Translations under genes and position numbers: made by a program
DNA from: Helicobacter ailurogastricus
Lineage (GTDB): Bacteria; Campylobacterota; Campylobacteria; Campylobacterales; Helicobacteraceae
Assembly (NCBI RefSeq): GCF_001282945.1
Contig: NZ_CDMG01000009.1
Location: 79,071-143,070 of the forward strand
Direction of reading: 5' to 3'
DNA length: 64,000 bases
Notes under the pieces: model-generated
Seen by the model: only the letters and a program-made list of their open reading frames with translations
What the model was told of the DNA's origin: nothing
The model's database searches: none
Part shown: piece by piece, positions 36,755-48,003 of the stretch
Position numbering within the stretch: position 1 is the first letter of the stretch
How the letters are laid out: the number at the start of each line of letters is the position of its first letter

Positions 36755-38010
36755 ATCGGGTCTTTGCTCGTTGTGGTGGGCGGTTGTGTTGTGGGCAATC
36801 GCTCTGCGATTGCTCCCATAACCACCATCCCCACAAGAAAACTCCCCTCAATAAAAAAATCAAAAGGATCAAAGCCGATTCCCACACTCACATAAAAGAC
36901 CAGCATGGAGAGCATGAACACCCCGATGATGTCCTTTCGTTTAGCAAAAAAGCGCCACAGCACGCATAAAAACCACGCCAACGCCGCTAGCCCCAAGACT
37001 CCCCTATGCGCTAGGGTGTTGAAAAACTCATTGTCGTATTTCTCGGCACAATTGATTTGATCGGCCTTCCTATAAGAGTGCGATAGGGCTAAGATCTCAT
37101 CTAGCCGCCGACACTTGGTGCTAAGACTCATGCCAATGAGAGGTGAAAGTTTAGCGATGGCTAGGGCTTCTTGCCAGCGAGCAAGGCGCAGACCAATGCT
37201 CGAATCGGGGTTTTTTTGGGCAAAGAGTCGCAGGTCTTGACTAAAGCTCTCGTCTTTAGTCCTTGCCGCGTGTAAAAGGGCGTGCTGCTCTAGAGTTTGA
37301 TTTAAGGCAAACAGCCCACCAAAGCACAGCGCCATAAGTCCCATGTAACGCCATTGTTTCGTGCGCCTTAAAAACACACACAGAGCTAAAAAGGTGATGG
37401 CAAAGGCGATGGACGCGCTTCTTGTGGCGCTAAAGAGCACCACTAAAAACCCTGTCAGCATCGCCACGCTAAAGAGCCATTTTTCTTGGCGTTTGTCTGT
37501 GTGTAAGGCGTAGATAAAACACCCAAAGAGCGCCATAGAAGTGAGCGTAACAAAGCCCACAACCGTGCTAAAGCCCACCACCCGTCCCACGCCCAAAAAC
37601 ACCCTTTGCACAAAAGCCAACCCGCCATTAAAGAAACAAGCAAAAGCCATGCTGTAAAACAAAAAACGGGCATTGAGGCGGAAGGGCACATTGTGTAGGC
37701 ACAAAAGCGCAACCACACCCAGCACATACACCGAGGGCATGTTGAGCGAGCGCAAATTGTAGTGCCACGCGTCCAAATCCCCTCCCACAAATAAATTTGG
37801 CCACACCACTAAAAACATCGCAAACATGGAGGCAATGAGCCATTTAAAGGGGGATAAGTGCATGGGGGGTTTGTGGGCTTTGTAGTAAAGCAGTCCCCCT
37901 AAAGCCAAGATCACCATTAAAATTTGCGCGCTAGGCTTTTTAAAAGAGAGGACAAAAAAAAGGGCAAAAAAGAGGGTTAAAACCTTGTGGCGATCGATCG
38001 AGAGCCACAT
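36751..38010 (-). CDS. waaL: O-antigen ligase family protein
   Basis: A 419-residue membrane protein with about eleven hydrophobic segments and a large periplasmic loop (about 240-345) containing [23 protein letters not shown] and [16 protein letters not shown], typical of Wzy_C/WaaL proteins. WaaL transfers O-chains from undecaprenyl carrier to lipid A-core. H. pylori HP1039 is the ligase and is likewise next to rpsO and flhA. The end of the gene overlaps frdB head-on by 4 nt. Confidence 0.88.
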   Translation of the reverse strand: MWLSIDRHKVLTLFFALFFVLSFKKPSAQILMVILALGGLLYYKAHKPPMHLSPFKWLIASMFAMFLVVWPNLFVGGDLDAWHYNLRSLNMPSVYVLGVVALLCLHNVPFRLNARFLFYSMAFACFFNGGLAFVQRVFLGVGRVVGFSTVVGFVTLTSMALFGCFIYALHTDKRQEKWLFSVAMLTGFLVVLFSATRSASIAFAITFLALCVFLRRTKQWRYMGLMALCFGGLFALNQTLEQHALLHAARTKDESFSQDLRLFAQKNPDSSIGLRLARWQEALAIAKLSPLIGMSLSTKCRRLDEILALSHSYRKADQINCAEKYDNEFFNTLAHRGVLGLAALAWFLCVLWRFFAKRKDIIGVFMLSMLVFYVSVGIGFDPFDFFIEGSFLVGMVVMGAIAERLPTTQPPTTTSKDPI

Positions 38011-38017
38011 AGAGGGC

Positions 38018-38290
38018 TTAACGATTCTTGATGCCTAACGCTTCAATGAGCTCGACATAGCGGTCGTGCTGTGTGTTTTTTAGGTATTTGAGTAGGTTTT
38101 TGCGATGCCCCACCAATTTTAACAACCCTAGACGGCTGGAGTGATCTTTGGGGTTGTCTTTTAAATGGACGGTCAAGTCCGCAATCCTTTGGCTCAAAAG
38201 GGCGATTTGCACCTCACATGAACCCGTGTCGTTATCTTGTCTGGCGAAGCGCTTAACGATCTCTTGCTTCTTCTCCGTACTTAAAGCCAT
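38018..38290 (-). CDS. rpsO: Ribosomal protein S15
   Basis: A 90-residue small-subunit protein that binds 16S rRNA. Conserved features: [40 protein letters not shown] and [19 protein letters not shown]. It is 7 nt upstream of waaL on the same strand and divergent from flhA. Confidence 0.97.
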   Translation of the reverse strand: MALSTEKKQEIVKRFARQDNDTGSCEVQIALLSQRIADLTVHLKDNPKDHSSRLGLLKLVGHRKNLLKYLKNTQHDRYVELIEALGIKNR

Positions 38291-38325
38291 AAAGACCTCC
38301 TAATAGGAAATTTACATAAGCCCGC

Positions 38326-38369
38326 ATTATAACCTAAAAAGTCAAATTTTACATGAAAGATTGTAAAAT
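38326..38369. promoter_or_regulatory. Divergent -10 elements between rpsO and flhA
   Basis: The minus strand has TATAAT (38326-38331) about 36 nt before the rpsO ATG. The plus strand has TAAAAT with an upstream TG (38364-38369) about 27 nt before the flhA GTG. FlhA is an early flagellar gene, so a housekeeping-type promoter is expected. Confidence 0.5.
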
Positions 38370-38395
38370 GCAAAGACTTTAACGCAAGGTAGTTA

Positions 38396-40594
38396 GTGGC
38401 GCGCAACAAGCAAAAGAGCATTTTAAAACGGACTTTTCCCTTTTTAAGACAACTCACCCAGTCTAAAGACTTGACCGTTGTCGCCTTTGTGATCGCGATT
38501 TTAGCGATCATCATTGTGCCCTTGCCCCCCTTTTTACTCGACTTCTTGCTCACCATCTCTATTGCCTTGTCGGTGCTTATCATCTTGATCGGGCTTTACA
38601 TCACTAAGCCCACAGATTTTAGCGCTTTCCCCACCTTGCTTTTGATCGTAACGCTTTATCGCCTTGCACTCAATGTCGCCACGACTCGTATGATTTTAAC
38701 GCAAGGCTACAAGGGTCCTAGTGCGGTCAGCGACATCATCAGTGCTTTCGGCGAATTTACGGTGAGCGGCAACTATGTGATCGGGACGATCATTTTTAGC
38801 ATTTTGGTTTTGGTGAATTTATTGGTGGTTACCAATGGCTCGACTCGTGTGACTGAAGTGCGCGCGCGTTTTGCTTTGGATGCCATGCCCGGTAAGCAAA
38901 TGGCGATCGATGCGGATTTAAACTCGGGGCTGATCGACAATGAAGAAGCCAAAAAAAGGCGCGCCGCCCTAAGCCAAGAGGCGGATTTTTACGGCGCGAT
39001 GGACGGGGCGAGCAAATTTGTCAAAGGCGATGCGATCGCCTCCATCATCATCACTTTAATCAACATCATCGGGGGGTTTTTAGTCGGGGTGTTTCAAAGG
39101 GACATGACGATGGCCTACAGCGCCTCGACTTTCACGGTTTTAACGATCGGCGATGGGCTGGTGAGCCAAATCCCGGCTCTCATCATCGCCACCGCTACGG
39201 GCATTGTCGCCACCCGCACCACCCAGCACGAGGAAGAAAACTTCGCCAGCAAACTCATTACGCAACTCACCGACAAGAGCAAAACCTTAATCATTGTGGG
39301 TTTTATTCTCTTGCTCTTTGCCAGCGTGCCCGGGCTGCCCACCTTTTCGCTCGCTTTTGTGGGGAGTTTGTTTTTATTCATCGCATGGCTCATCTCAAGG
39401 GAGGGCAAGGACAATTTATTTTCTAAATTTGAGGCGTGGCTGAGTAAAAAAACGGGCATTGATTTAAGCCACAAACAAGCTACCCCAGCCGATCAAGCCC
39501 CCACCACCCGCCCCCAAAAAAGCGCAGAGGAGATCAAAAAAGAGGAAGAGCAGGCCATTAACGAGGTGCTAAAAATCGAGTTTTTAGAATTGGCCCTAGG
39601 CTACCAGCTCATCTCGCTAGCCGATGTCAAGCAGGGAGGCGATTTGTTAGAGCGCATTAGAGGCATTAGAAAAAAGATCGCGAGTGATTACGGCTTTTTA
39701 ATGCCCCAAATCCGCATCCGCGACAATTTACAACTCCCCCCCACGCACTACGAGATCAAATTAAAGGGGATCACCATTGGCGATGGGAGCGTGATGCCCG
39801 AGCGCTTTTTGGCCATGAATACAGGCTTTGCGGGCAAGGAGATCGAGGGCATCCCCACCAAAGAACCTGCCTTTGGCATGGACGCGCTGTGGATCGAACC
39901 CAAAGACAAGGAGGAGGCGATCATCCAAGGTTATACGATCATTGACCCCTCCACCGTGATCGCCACGCACACTAGCGAGCTTGTCAAAAACTACGCCGAA
40001 GAGTTCATCACCAAAGACGAGGTGAAATCTCTCTTAGAGCGGCTAGGCAATGACTACCCGGCCATTGTGGAGGAGGCCAAGAAAATCCCCACGGGGGTGA
40101 TTCGCTCTGTGTTGCAAGAGTTGTTGCACGAGAAAATCCCCATTAAGGACATGCTCACAATCCTAGAAACCATCACCGACATCGCGCCCAGCGTGCAAAA
40201 CGACATCACCATTTTAACCGAGCAGGTGCGCGCAAGGCTTTCACGGGTCATCACCAATATTTTTAAATCTGAGGATGGGAGCTTAAAATTACTCACCCTA
40301 GGCACCGCCACCGAGCAGTTTTTATTAAACAAGCTCAAAGACCAAGCTTCGGGTAAATTTTTATTGTTAAACGCGACTGAAATGCAACAACTCATTGAGC
40401 ATGTGTCCGCGGAGTCGATGAAAATTTTACAAAGAGGGATCGCGCCCGTGATTTTGATTGTCGATCCTGAGTTGCGCCGCCCCCTCTCTACGAAAATGGA
40501 GCAGTTTAAGATCGACATTGTGGTTTTAAGCCACGCCGAATTAGACACGAATGCCAAATACGAAGTGCTTGGCACGATCAACATCAATTTTTAA
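38396..40594 (+). CDS. flhA: Flagellar export apparatus protein FlhA
   Basis: FlhA is the major membrane component of the flagellar type III export gate. The first 340 residues have eight hydrophobic helices with the conserved cytoplasmic loop [20 protein letters not shown] and [18 protein letters not shown]. The C-terminal half (about 360-732) is the cytoplasmic nonameric domain. The GTG start has AAGG upstream. FlhA loss blocks flagellum assembly and lowers expression of other flagellar genes in H. pylori. Confidence 0.97.
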   Translation: MARNKQKSILKRTFPFLRQLTQSKDLTVVAFVIAILAIIIVPLPPFLLDFLLTISIALSVLIILIGLYITKPTDFSAFPTLLLIVTLYRLALNVATTRMILTQGYKGPSAVSDIISAFGEFTVSGNYVIGTIIFSILVLVNLLVVTNGSTRVTEVRARFALDAMPGKQMAIDADLNSGLIDNEEAKKRRAALSQEADFYGAMDGASKFVKGDAIASIIITLINIIGGFLVGVFQRDMTMAYSASTFTVLTIGDGLVSQIPALIIATATGIVATRTTQHEEENFASKLITQLTDKSKTLIIVGFILLLFASVPGLPTFSLAFVGSLFLFIAWLISREGKDNLFSKFEAWLSKKTGIDLSHKQATPADQAPTTRPQKSAEEIKKEEEQAINEVLKIEFLELALGYQLISLADVKQGGDLLERIRGIRKKIASDYGFLMPQIRIRDNLQLPPTHYEIKLKGITIGDGSVMPERFLAMNTGFAGKEIEGIPTKEPAFGMDALWIEPKDKEEAIIQGYTIIDPSTVIATHTSELVKNYAEEFITKDEVKSLLERLGNDYPAIVEEAKKIPTGVIRSVLQELLHEKIPIKDMLTILETITDIAPSVQNDITILTEQVRARLSRVITNIFKSEDGSLKLLTLGTATEQFLLNKLKDQASGKFLLLNATEMQQLIEHVSAESMKILQRGIAPVILIVDPELRRPLSTKMEQFKIDIVVLSHAELDTNAKYEVLGTININF

Positions 40595-40603
40595 GGACAA
40601 AAA

Positions 40604-41689
40604 ATGCAAGTTTTCCATTTATCCCACATTGATTTAGACGGCTATGGTTGCCAATTCATCAGCCGCCATTTTTTTAAGGACATCAAGTTTTACAACGCCA
40701 ACTATGGGCGGGAGGTCTCTGCAAGGCTACACGAAATTTTAGACGACATCAGCAAAGCCTTAGAGCCCAAGCGCAAAATCTTGATCCTCGTTACAGATTT
40801 AAACCTAACCCTGAACGAGGCGCAGTTCTTGCAAGAGCAAAGCGATGCCCTGCGCTTGCAAGGACTCGAGGTGCAGGTGTCGCTCTTAGATCACCACGCC
40901 ACTGGCCAAGACGCGGCTAAAATCTATCATTGGTACCACCTAGACACCGAGCGCAGCGCGTCTAAAATCACCTTTGAAACTTTGCAAAAGTTGCACCAAC
41001 CCCTAGAGAGCCTAGAGAGCCTAGCCCCCATGGTGGAGATGATCAACTCCATTGACATTTGGCAAGAGGGGGGGTTTGGCTTTGAATTTGGTAAGGTGTG
41101 CATGCGCATGATCGCAAGCACCCATGAGCTCAACCGCTTCATGTTTGATGAAGAGCACCGCGCCTATAAATTCGCCCTTTTAAAGAAAGTACCCGACTAT
41201 CTGCACCAAGAAAGGGGAGAGGTTGCCTTTGACAACGATTTATTTAGGCTTAAAAAAATCGCTTTGGGGGGTAACCCGGATTTAGAAACGATGGACAACA
41301 TCGCCTCCAATGCGCAGGTTGCCCTGCTCTCTAAGAAAAAAGAGGAGTGCAGCATCGAGTGCGAGGGCAAGAGGGGGTTTTTAAGTTACAGCATGGGGGG
41401 CATTAGCGTTTTAGCTAATCTATTTTTAGAGCAAAACCCCGAATTTGACTTTTACATGGATGTGAGTCCCAAGGGGTCTGTGAGCTTGCGCTCCAATGGA
41501 AAATGCGATGTGAGCAGTTTAAGCAAGCAGTATTTTAACGGGGGCGGGCACAAAAATGCCAGCGGGGGCAAAATTGAGGGTTTTAAAGAAAGTTTTAGTT
41601 ACTATGACATCAGAGAGCAGTTGGAGAAGGTGTTTCACAAGGAAAAGGGGGCTGATTACGGCTTCTTTGGGAACCGCTTTGGATTTTAA
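40604..41689 (+). CDS. DHH/DHHA1 family phosphoesterase
   Basis: A 361-residue protein of the DHH superfamily (nanoRNases, cyclic dinucleotide phosphodiesterases). It has motif I LSHIDLDGYGCQFISRHF, an Asp in ILVTDLNL, the name-giving LLDHHATG (about 105) and a DHHA1 tail with GGGHKNASGG (about 308-317). It follows flhA after 9 nt, as H. pylori HP1042 does. The substrate (short RNA oligomers or a cyclic dinucleotide) is not decided by sequence. Confidence 0.85.
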   Translation: MQVFHLSHIDLDGYGCQFISRHFFKDIKFYNANYGREVSARLHEILDDISKALEPKRKILILVTDLNLTLNEAQFLQEQSDALRLQGLEVQVSLLDHHATGQDAAKIYHWYHLDTERSASKITFETLQKLHQPLESLESLAPMVEMINSIDIWQEGGFGFEFGKVCMRMIASTHELNRFMFDEEHRAYKFALLKKVPDYLHQERGEVAFDNDLFRLKKIALGGNPDLETMDNIASNAQVALLSKKKEECSIECEGKRGFLSYSMGGISVLANLFLEQNPEFDFYMDVSPKGSVSLRSNGKCDVSSLSKQYFNGGGHKNASGGKIEGFKESFSYYDIREQLEKVFHKEKGADYGFFGNRFGF

Positions 41690-41722
41690 GCCAACCCCGA
41701 AGAAAAGTTAAAAGGAGAGTCC

Positions 41723-42412
41723 ATGAAAACCAAATCTATATCCTGTATCCTCGCTCTAAGTTTGCTCACAGGTTGTGTAACCTACCAAGTCAAACCTGAA
41801 AAGGTTACCAGCTACAACAACGGCATCCAAGTCCTCACCTCTGCTAAACCAAACTCTAAGGTCCAAATTGAAGTCGCCCAAAGAAAATTAAAAGGTTTAG
41901 ACAACCCGCCCCTTGTGATCTATGTGGGTGCGCAGATTTTGAGTGGTGGCCCCTTGAATTTTGACACCTCCAACATATCCGCGAGCGAGGGGGGCAATGT
42001 CTTGTCTGTGTTGAGCTTCCAAGCGATGATGAAGTCCAGCTACGATTTTGAACCGGTGTTGCAGAAATTCAACATCGCCACCCCCAACAGCAACATTGTA
42101 GAAGATGGCATCGGCCCCTCGATGTTTTACTACGGGCAGGGCAGCTTTTTGGCCTATGACATGATGTTTGGCATGCCCTTCATGATGATGGACGATGTGC
42201 AAACCCAAGAGATCATGCAAGAGGAGAGACAGGCGTTTAAGATCATGGCCATCAACTATCTTAAACGCTCCACCCTAAAACCCAATGGCAAGGCCAAGGG
42301 AGGTTTTGTGGTGATCGATCCCAAACCCATTAAGCCGGGCACCCTCGTGGTGAAGGTGAATTTACACAACGAAATCCACACCTTTAAAATCGATATACAA
42401 AGCACACAATAG
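41723..42412 (+). CDS. Lipoprotein of unknown function
   Basis: A 229-residue secreted protein with signal peptide and lipobox LLTGC (Cys at about 18). The rest has no recognised family. There is a Met-rich stretch ([15 protein letters not shown], about 148-162) and a beta-rich C-terminus ([29 protein letters not shown]). AAAGGAGA precedes the ATG. It lies 33 nt after the DHH gene and 10 nt before pheS. Confidence 0.75.
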   Translation: MKTKSISCILALSLLTGCVTYQVKPEKVTSYNNGIQVLTSAKPNSKVQIEVAQRKLKGLDNPPLVIYVGAQILSGGPLNFDTSNISASEGGNVLSVLSFQAMMKSSYDFEPVLQKFNIATPNSNIVEDGIGPSMFYYGQGSFLAYDMMFGMPFMMMDDVQTQEIMQEERQAFKIMAINYLKRSTLKPNGKAKGGFVVIDPKPIKPGTLVVKVNLHNEIHTFKIDIQSTQ

Positions 42413-42422
42413 AAAGGCAGGC

Positions 42423-43415
42423 ATGCAGGCACTACAGACGATCTTAGAAAAATTAGAGGGCGTGCAAGACTTGCACGCCCTAGAGGAAGTGCGCTTACTT
42501 GTGCTGGGCAAAAAGGGCCTGCTCACCCAAGAGTTTGCGGCACTTAAACATCTAGAGGGGCAGGCAAAAGCCCAAAAAGCCCAAGACCTCAACAACTTTA
42601 AGGAAAAATTCAGCACCCTGCACGCCCAAAAAAAGCAAACCTTGCAGGCTTTAAAGTTGCAAGAGCGTTTGCAATCTGAAAAGCTGGATATGAGCCTAGC
42701 CAACACCCACTTCAGCGGGAGTTTGGGCCATCCGCTAAACTATACCAAGGAGCGCATCATCGCCCACTTCACCCAACGGGGTTTTAAGTTGCACTTGGGC
42801 GCGCTTGTGGAGGATGATTTTCATAATTTTAGCGCGCTCAACATCCCCCCCCACCACCCGGCAAGGGCGATGCAAGACACTTTTTATTTTAAAGACCATA
42901 AGCTCTTGCGCACCCACACATCCCCCACCCAAATCCACGCCATGCAAGAGCAAAAACCCCCAATCAAAATGATCGCCGTGGGCCACACCTTTAGGCGCGA
43001 TCACGACACCACCCACACGCCCATGTTTTCCCAAGTTGAGGGGCTGGTGGTGGATCAAAGCGTGCATTTTGGGCATCTTAAGCAGGTCTTAGAGGAGTTT
43101 TTACACGCCTTTTTTGGGAGCGTTAAGGTGCGCTGGCGCTCAAGCTTCTTTCCCTTCACCGAGCCTAGCGCAGAGGTGGATATTAGTTGCGCTTTTTGCG
43201 ATCAAAAGGGGTGCAAAGTGTGTAAAAATACGGGTTGGCTCGAGGTTTTGGGCTCAGGGCTGGTGCATCCAGCGGTGTTTAAAAATGTCGGGCTAGAGGG
43301 TGTGCAAGGCTACGCTTTTGGCATGGGCATTGAGCGGCTTGCCATGCTCTCTTGTGAAATCAACGACCTGCGCAGTTTCTTTGAAACCGATTTACGCATG
43401 CTGGAGGCGTTTTAA
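42423..43415 (+). CDS. pheS: Phenylalanyl-tRNA synthetase alpha subunit
   Basis: The catalytic subunit of the alpha2-beta2 enzyme. An N-terminal coiled coil (about 1-85) precedes the class II core with [35 protein letters not shown] (motif 2 region), [13 protein letters not shown] and [12 protein letters not shown]-like motif 3 (here [13 protein letters not shown]). Four Cys in [12 protein letters not shown] form a possible metal site also present in some family members. The stop overlaps the pheT ATG by one base. Confidence 0.96.
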   Translation: MQALQTILEKLEGVQDLHALEEVRLLVLGKKGLLTQEFAALKHLEGQAKAQKAQDLNNFKEKFSTLHAQKKQTLQALKLQERLQSEKLDMSLANTHFSGSLGHPLNYTKERIIAHFTQRGFKLHLGALVEDDFHNFSALNIPPHHPARAMQDTFYFKDHKLLRTHTSPTQIHAMQEQKPPIKMIAVGHTFRRDHDTTHTPMFSQVEGLVVDQSVHFGHLKQVLEEFLHAFFGSVKVRWRSSFFPFTEPSAEVDISCAFCDQKGCKVCKNTGWLEVLGSGLVHPAVFKNVGLEGVQGYAFGMGIERLAMLSCEINDLRSFFETDLRMLEAF

Positions 43416-45703
43416 TGCTGCTACACACCGCCCATTTAGCACAATTTTTAGACATCTCTTGTTTATCTGTCCCAACCCTTTGTGCGGACTTAAGCCGTGT
43501 GGGCTTAGAAGTGGAGGGTGTGCATGCCTTTAATTTGCCAGCAGAGGTCGTGGTCGCTCAGGTTGTTTCTAAGAGCAAACACCCCAACGCCGAAAAATTA
43601 AGCCTCTGTGAGGTGGATAGTGGCAATGGGGTTTTACAAATTGTCTGCGGGGCAAAAAATGTAGAAGCGGGGCAGTTTGTGGCTTTAGCTTTAAAGGGGG
43701 CGTATTTGCCCGCTTGCAACTTACACATCAAACCCAGCACCCTAAGAGGCGTTGAGAGTTTTGGCATGCTCTGCTCTGCGCTTGAGCTGGGCTTGCCTAA
43801 ACTCGAAGAGGGGATTTTGGTGCTAGATAGCAGCATCAACGCTTATAAACCCTTAAAGCTTGGCACACCTTTAAAAGAGTTAGTCTTTTTTGCCGGCACA
43901 CTCTTAGACATCGGTTTAACCCCCAATCGGGGAGATTGTGCGAGTGTGTTGGGCATGGCTAGAGAAGTGGCCGCGCTTTATGGGTTAAAACTAACAACCC
44001 CAAGCGTGCAAGCTCCCGTCAAAGCCCCCACTTTAAACCTAGACAAAAGCGTAAAGCATCTAGCCCTAGCTTATGCCCGCTTAAACGCTCCCTCTCTAAG
44101 CTTGCCCCTAGAAGTGCGCCTAAGTCTAGCCTTGCAACACGCCTTAAGCAAAGACCCCCTAGACAACCTCTTGGCCTATGTAACCCACCTTAGCGGGGTC
44201 ATCTTGCACGCTTACCCCACACCCCTAGAGCTTAAAGAGGACGATCTGGGCTTTGTGCGCGCCTATTCTCAAGGCATAGAACTTAGCAACATCGCCCTAG
44301 ACCCCCCTAAAAATGCGGGCTTAAATGCCTTGATTGAGGCAAGCTTTTTAGACCCCACCTACACTGCCACCCGCTTAAACGCCCACTCCCCCAAACACGC
44401 CGCAGGTTTGACCCAGCGCACCACAAGAGGGAGCGAACCGCAGGTCTTGCTGGGTTTAGCCCTGTTGCAAGAAGTGCTAAAAACCCTAAACGCCCCCGCC
44501 TTGGAGCTTGAGAGCTTTTATAGCCAACTTGAGACCCAGAGCCTAGATTTTCATTTAACCGACATCACCAGCCTTTTAGGGCTTGAGTTATCTGTAAATA
44601 GAGTTAAAGACATCTTGGAGAGCTTGGGCTTTGAAGTAGAAGTTAAAAGGGATCGTTTTAGCGTGCAAGTACCCTTGTTTAGGCACGACATCGCCCAAAT
44701 TGCCGACATTGCCGAAGAAATCTTGCGCTTCGTGGGGATAGAACACATCCCCCCTGTCTTGCTTGATTTAAACGAACAAACCAGCCACAACCCCCACTAC
44801 ACCCGCCACAGCTTTGAAAGAACCCTAGCTGCTAAAGCCCTAGCTTTGCAGTTTAAAGAAGTGGTGCATTATCTCTTTGCCAAAAAGGAGCATTTAGAAC
44901 AGCTGGGCTACCCCACCTTGCAAGAAAATCTGGATTTGCAAAACCCCATTAGCAGCGATTTAAACACTTTGCGCACTTCTTTAATCCCCGGCTTGTTACA
45001 GGCCACTGCACACAATAAAAATTTAGGTTTTAAGAGCGTGGCGTTGTTTGAGCTAGGCAGTGTCTATAGCGCCAATAGGGAGGAAACCCAGCAACTCGCT
45101 TTCATCGCCAGCGGGCTAAAGAGTTTGCCCCACTACCCCCACCCTAAGGGCACAGAGTGGGATTTTTACGCCTTTGCCAATGCCTTGAGCCAAATTCTAG
45201 GCAACTTTAGCGTGCAATCCATCAGCCCACAAGAGCAAAAAGAACACCCCTATTTAAGCACCGCTTACCACCCCTATCAAAGCGCGTGGGTGCTTATGGG
45301 CGGGCAAAAGGTGGGGGTCATCGGGGCGATCAACCCTGTTTTAGTGCAAGAGTGGGATTTATTGGAGGGCTTTATGGCTGAAATTCAAGGCAACGCCTTA
45401 AAACCTAAACCCTACATTGCCCAAGAATTTTCAAAATTGCCGACCAGCTTTAGAGATTTGACCCTCATCTTAGACAAGAATTGCCCCTTTAGTGCCTTAC
45501 AAGAGGCCTTGTTAGAGGCTAAAATCCCCGATTTAAAAGAGGTCCTAGCCCTAGATCTTTACCCTGAAAATGCCAACCAAGTCGCTTTAAGTGTGCGCTT
45601 AAAGATCCAATCGGCCAGTGCCCTAACGGATGCGCAGTTACAAGAGGTGGTGCAAAGGGCTTTAAGTGTGTTGGAAAGCCGCTTTAACGCACAACTCAAA
45701 TGA
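43415..45703 (+). CDS. pheT: Phenylalanyl-tRNA synthetase beta subunit
   Basis: The 762-residue beta subunit. It has the EMAP-type tRNA-binding domain (VVAQVVSKSKHPNAEKLSLCEV, about 49-70), the B3/B4 editing region (about 200-370), the B5 DNA-binding-like domain with the conserved LLGLELSVN and IADIAEEILRFVG, and the C-terminal anticodon-binding domain (LPTSFRDLTLILDK). It overlaps aroA by 4 nt. Confidence 0.96.
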   Translation: MLLHTAHLAQFLDISCLSVPTLCADLSRVGLEVEGVHAFNLPAEVVVAQVVSKSKHPNAEKLSLCEVDSGNGVLQIVCGAKNVEAGQFVALALKGAYLPACNLHIKPSTLRGVESFGMLCSALELGLPKLEEGILVLDSSINAYKPLKLGTPLKELVFFAGTLLDIGLTPNRGDCASVLGMAREVAALYGLKLTTPSVQAPVKAPTLNLDKSVKHLALAYARLNAPSLSLPLEVRLSLALQHALSKDPLDNLLAYVTHLSGVILHAYPTPLELKEDDLGFVRAYSQGIELSNIALDPPKNAGLNALIEASFLDPTYTATRLNAHSPKHAAGLTQRTTRGSEPQVLLGLALLQEVLKTLNAPALELESFYSQLETQSLDFHLTDITSLLGLELSVNRVKDILESLGFEVEVKRDRFSVQVPLFRHDIAQIADIAEEILRFVGIEHIPPVLLDLNEQTSHNPHYTRHSFERTLAAKALALQFKEVVHYLFAKKEHLEQLGYPTLQENLDLQNPISSDLNTLRTSLIPGLLQATAHNKNLGFKSVALFELGSVYSANREETQQLAFIASGLKSLPHYPHPKGTEWDFYAFANALSQILGNFSVQSISPQEQKEHPYLSTAYHPYQSAWVLMGGQKVGVIGAINPVLVQEWDLLEGFMAEIQGNALKPKPYIAQEFSKLPTSFRDLTLILDKNCPFSALQEALLEAKIPDLKEVLALDLYPENANQVALSVRLKIQSASALTDAQLQEVVQRALSVLESRFNAQLK

Positions 45704-47007
45704 ATCTACACATCAGCCCTGCCAAGCCCTTTAATTTAGAATTAGAGGGGCTGCCTGCCGACAAGTCCTTAAGCCATCGTGCGCTCATTTTTGCGCTTTT
45801 GTGTGAAAAACCTTGTTTTGTGGAAAACTTATTAAAAGGGGCAGATTGCTTAAGTACGCTCAACATCGTTAAAACGCTCGGATTAAAAGTGCAAAAACAC
45901 GGCGCGAACGGCCTAAAGCTCACCCCCCCTAAAAAATTTTTGCATTTTAATGAGCCCGCCAAGCCCCTAAATTGCAACAATTCAGGCACGAGCATGCGCC
46001 TTTTAAGTGGGCTTTTAAGCAGCAGCCAGTCCCAGCAAAACCACTATATTTTAATCGGGGACAAGTCTTTAAGCCAAAGACCGATGGGACGGGTGATCAA
46101 ACCCTTGGCGCAAATGGGCGCGCAAATCCGCGCAAGGACGCAAAATTTAGCCCCTTTAAGTGTGCTAAGTGCCCCACTAAAGGGGCTCAATTACGCTAGC
46201 CCCATCGCATCAGCTCAGGTAAAAAGCGCGTTGCTTTTAGCCTCTTTGCAAGCCAAAGACCCCCTGCACTTTAGCGAGCCGCATTTAAGTCGCGATCACA
46301 GCGAAAGGGCGTTGTTGGCACTGGGTGCGCCCATTAAACTCACGCTGCCCAGCTTAACCCTAGAGCCCTTGCAAAAGCCCTTAGAGTCTTTTTCTTGGAG
46401 CATCCCTGCCGACCCATCCAGCGCCTTTTATTTTGCCCTAGCGGTGGTGTTAGTGCCCAATAGTTCCATTCTTTTAAAGGGCGTGTTGCTCAACCCTAGC
46501 CGCATAGAAGCCTTTAAAGTCTTGGAGCAAATGGGGGCAATTGTGTGCTATCAGCAAAGAGGACAGATGGGGGCTGAACCCATTGGAGACATTTACATCC
46601 AGCACAGCCCCCTAAAGGCGGTCAGCATTTCTACAAACATCGCAAGCTTGATCGATGAATTGCCCGCCTTAGCGGTGGCGATGAGCGTAGCCAAGGGGGT
46701 TAGTGTGGTGGCTAATGCTGAGGAATTGCGCTTTAAAGAGAGCGATCGCATCGCCACGACTTTAAGCAATCTAGCCAAAATGGGCATCAAATGCAAGCCA
46801 CAGCCCGATGGCTTTAGCATCACAGGAGGTGGCTTCAAACGCCCCAAAGAGCCTTTAGAGAGTTTTAAAGATCACCGCATTGCCTTAAGTTTTGCAATGG
46901 CGTTACTTTCTTGTGGGGGGGATTTAAAGGGGTTGGAGTGCGTGGCGATCTCTTTTCCTCATTTTTTAGACCTATTAGAGTGCATCACGCACTTTAAAGA
47001 GATTTAA
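45700..47007 (+). CDS. aroA: 3-phosphoshikimate 1-carboxyvinyltransferase (EPSP synthase)
   Basis: AroA makes EPSP from shikimate-3-phosphate and phosphoenolpyruvate in the chorismate pathway. Family motifs: LPADKSLSHRALIF, NCNNSGTSMRLLSGLL, the catalytic DELPALAVAMSVA, EELRFKESDRIATT and KDHRIALSFAMAL. Length 435 aa. Start overlaps the end of pheT; ispH follows after 8 nt. Confidence 0.96.
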   Translation: MNLHISPAKPFNLELEGLPADKSLSHRALIFALLCEKPCFVENLLKGADCLSTLNIVKTLGLKVQKHGANGLKLTPPKKFLHFNEPAKPLNCNNSGTSMRLLSGLLSSSQSQQNHYILIGDKSLSQRPMGRVIKPLAQMGAQIRARTQNLAPLSVLSAPLKGLNYASPIASAQVKSALLLASLQAKDPLHFSEPHLSRDHSERALLALGAPIKLTLPSLTLEPLQKPLESFSWSIPADPSSAFYFALAVVLVPNSSILLKGVLLNPSRIEAFKVLEQMGAIVCYQQRGQMGAEPIGDIYIQHSPLKAVSISTNIASLIDELPALAVAMSVAKGVSVVANAEELRFKESDRIATTLSNLAKMGIKCKPQPDGFSITGGGFKRPKEPLESFKDHRIALSFAMALLSCGGDLKGLECVAISFPHFLDLLECITHFKEI

Positions 47008-47015
47008 GGATTGTT

Positions 47016-47840
47016 ATGCAAGTGAAAATGGCAAAGAATTATGGCTTTTGTTTTGGCGTGAAGCGGGCGATTGAGATCGCCCAAAAGAATAAAAATAGTT
47101 TGACGCTAGGCTCACTCATCCACAACCCTAAAGAGATCAAACGCCTAGCGCAAGATTACAATGTGCGGGTGCAAGAGGAGGTGGAGCGCATCGAACCACA
47201 TAAAAGCGTGATCATCCGCACACACGGCATCCCCAAACATGATTTAGCTTTGCTCAAAGAGAAGAGAGCGCACATCATTGACGCGACTTGCCCATATGTG
47301 ATCAAACCCCAGCAAATCGTTGAGAAAATGAGCGCAAAGGGGTATCAAATCGTCATCTTTGGGGACGCAAACCACCCTGAAGTCAAGGGCGTGATCAGCT
47401 ACTCGAGCACCCCCCCTTTAATTGTAAATTCTTTAGAAGAGTTGCAAAATCAAAATCTATCTAAAAGGGTTGCCCTAGTGTCACAAACCACTAAACAAAC
47501 CCCTAGACTCTTAGAGATTGCCAGCTTTCTCATCGCCCGCTGTGCTGAGGTACGTATTTTTAACACGATTTGCAACGCTACCTTTGACAACCAAGAGGCG
47601 GTGAGGGAATTGAGCCAAGAAGTGGATATTATGGTGATTGTGGGGGGCAAGACCTCATCAAACACCAAGCAACTTTTCAACATCGCTAAGGAGTTTTGCA
47701 CCGATAGCTATTTAGTAGAGGATTTTAACGACCTCGAAGTGTCTTGGTTTAAGGGCAAAGCACTCTGTGGCATCAGCGCGGGAGCATCTACTCCCGGCTG
47801 GATCATTGAGGGGGTTAGGCAGAAAATTTTAGAGTTGTAG
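47016..47840 (+). CDS. ispH: 4-hydroxy-3-methylbut-2-enyl diphosphate reductase
   Basis: IspH (LytB) is the [4Fe-4S] enzyme for the last step of the MEP isoprenoid pathway. Cluster cysteines lie in NYGFCFGVKRAI (about 12), DATCPYV (about 93) and FNTICNATFDNQ (about 189). Other motifs are IRTHGIPKH and GGKTSSNTKQLF. In H. pylori pheS-pheT-aroA-ispH is followed by rpsA; here a tRNA gene and mtnN follow instead. Confidence 0.95.
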   Translation: MQVKMAKNYGFCFGVKRAIEIAQKNKNSLTLGSLIHNPKEIKRLAQDYNVRVQEEVERIEPHKSVIIRTHGIPKHDLALLKEKRAHIIDATCPYVIKPQQIVEKMSAKGYQIVIFGDANHPEVKGVISYSSTPPLIVNSLEELQNQNLSKRVALVSQTTKQTPRLLEIASFLIARCAEVRIFNTICNATFDNQEAVRELSQEVDIMVIVGGKTSSNTKQLFNIAKEFCTDSYLVEDFNDLEVSWFKGKALCGISAGASTPGWIIEGVRQKILEL

Positions 47841-48003
47841 AGGGGTGCGTGGATAGCGTTGTTTTTAGACATTTGCGATTCTAACGGGGGCTTTTCAAGA
47901 GAGTCTAGACGCGTTATCCAAGCAACGAGAGTCTCAAGTTTTTAAATGCAGATTTTTGCGCTAGGAGCACAGGGAAGAATACGAATTTAAGGGAGACGGT
48001 GGG

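Noticed and set aside
47841-48003. Possible terminator or small RNA between ispH and tRNA-Ser
   Set aside because: Only an imperfect inverted similarity (GGATAGCG and GTTATCC); no clear stem with a T tract and no recognised RNA family.
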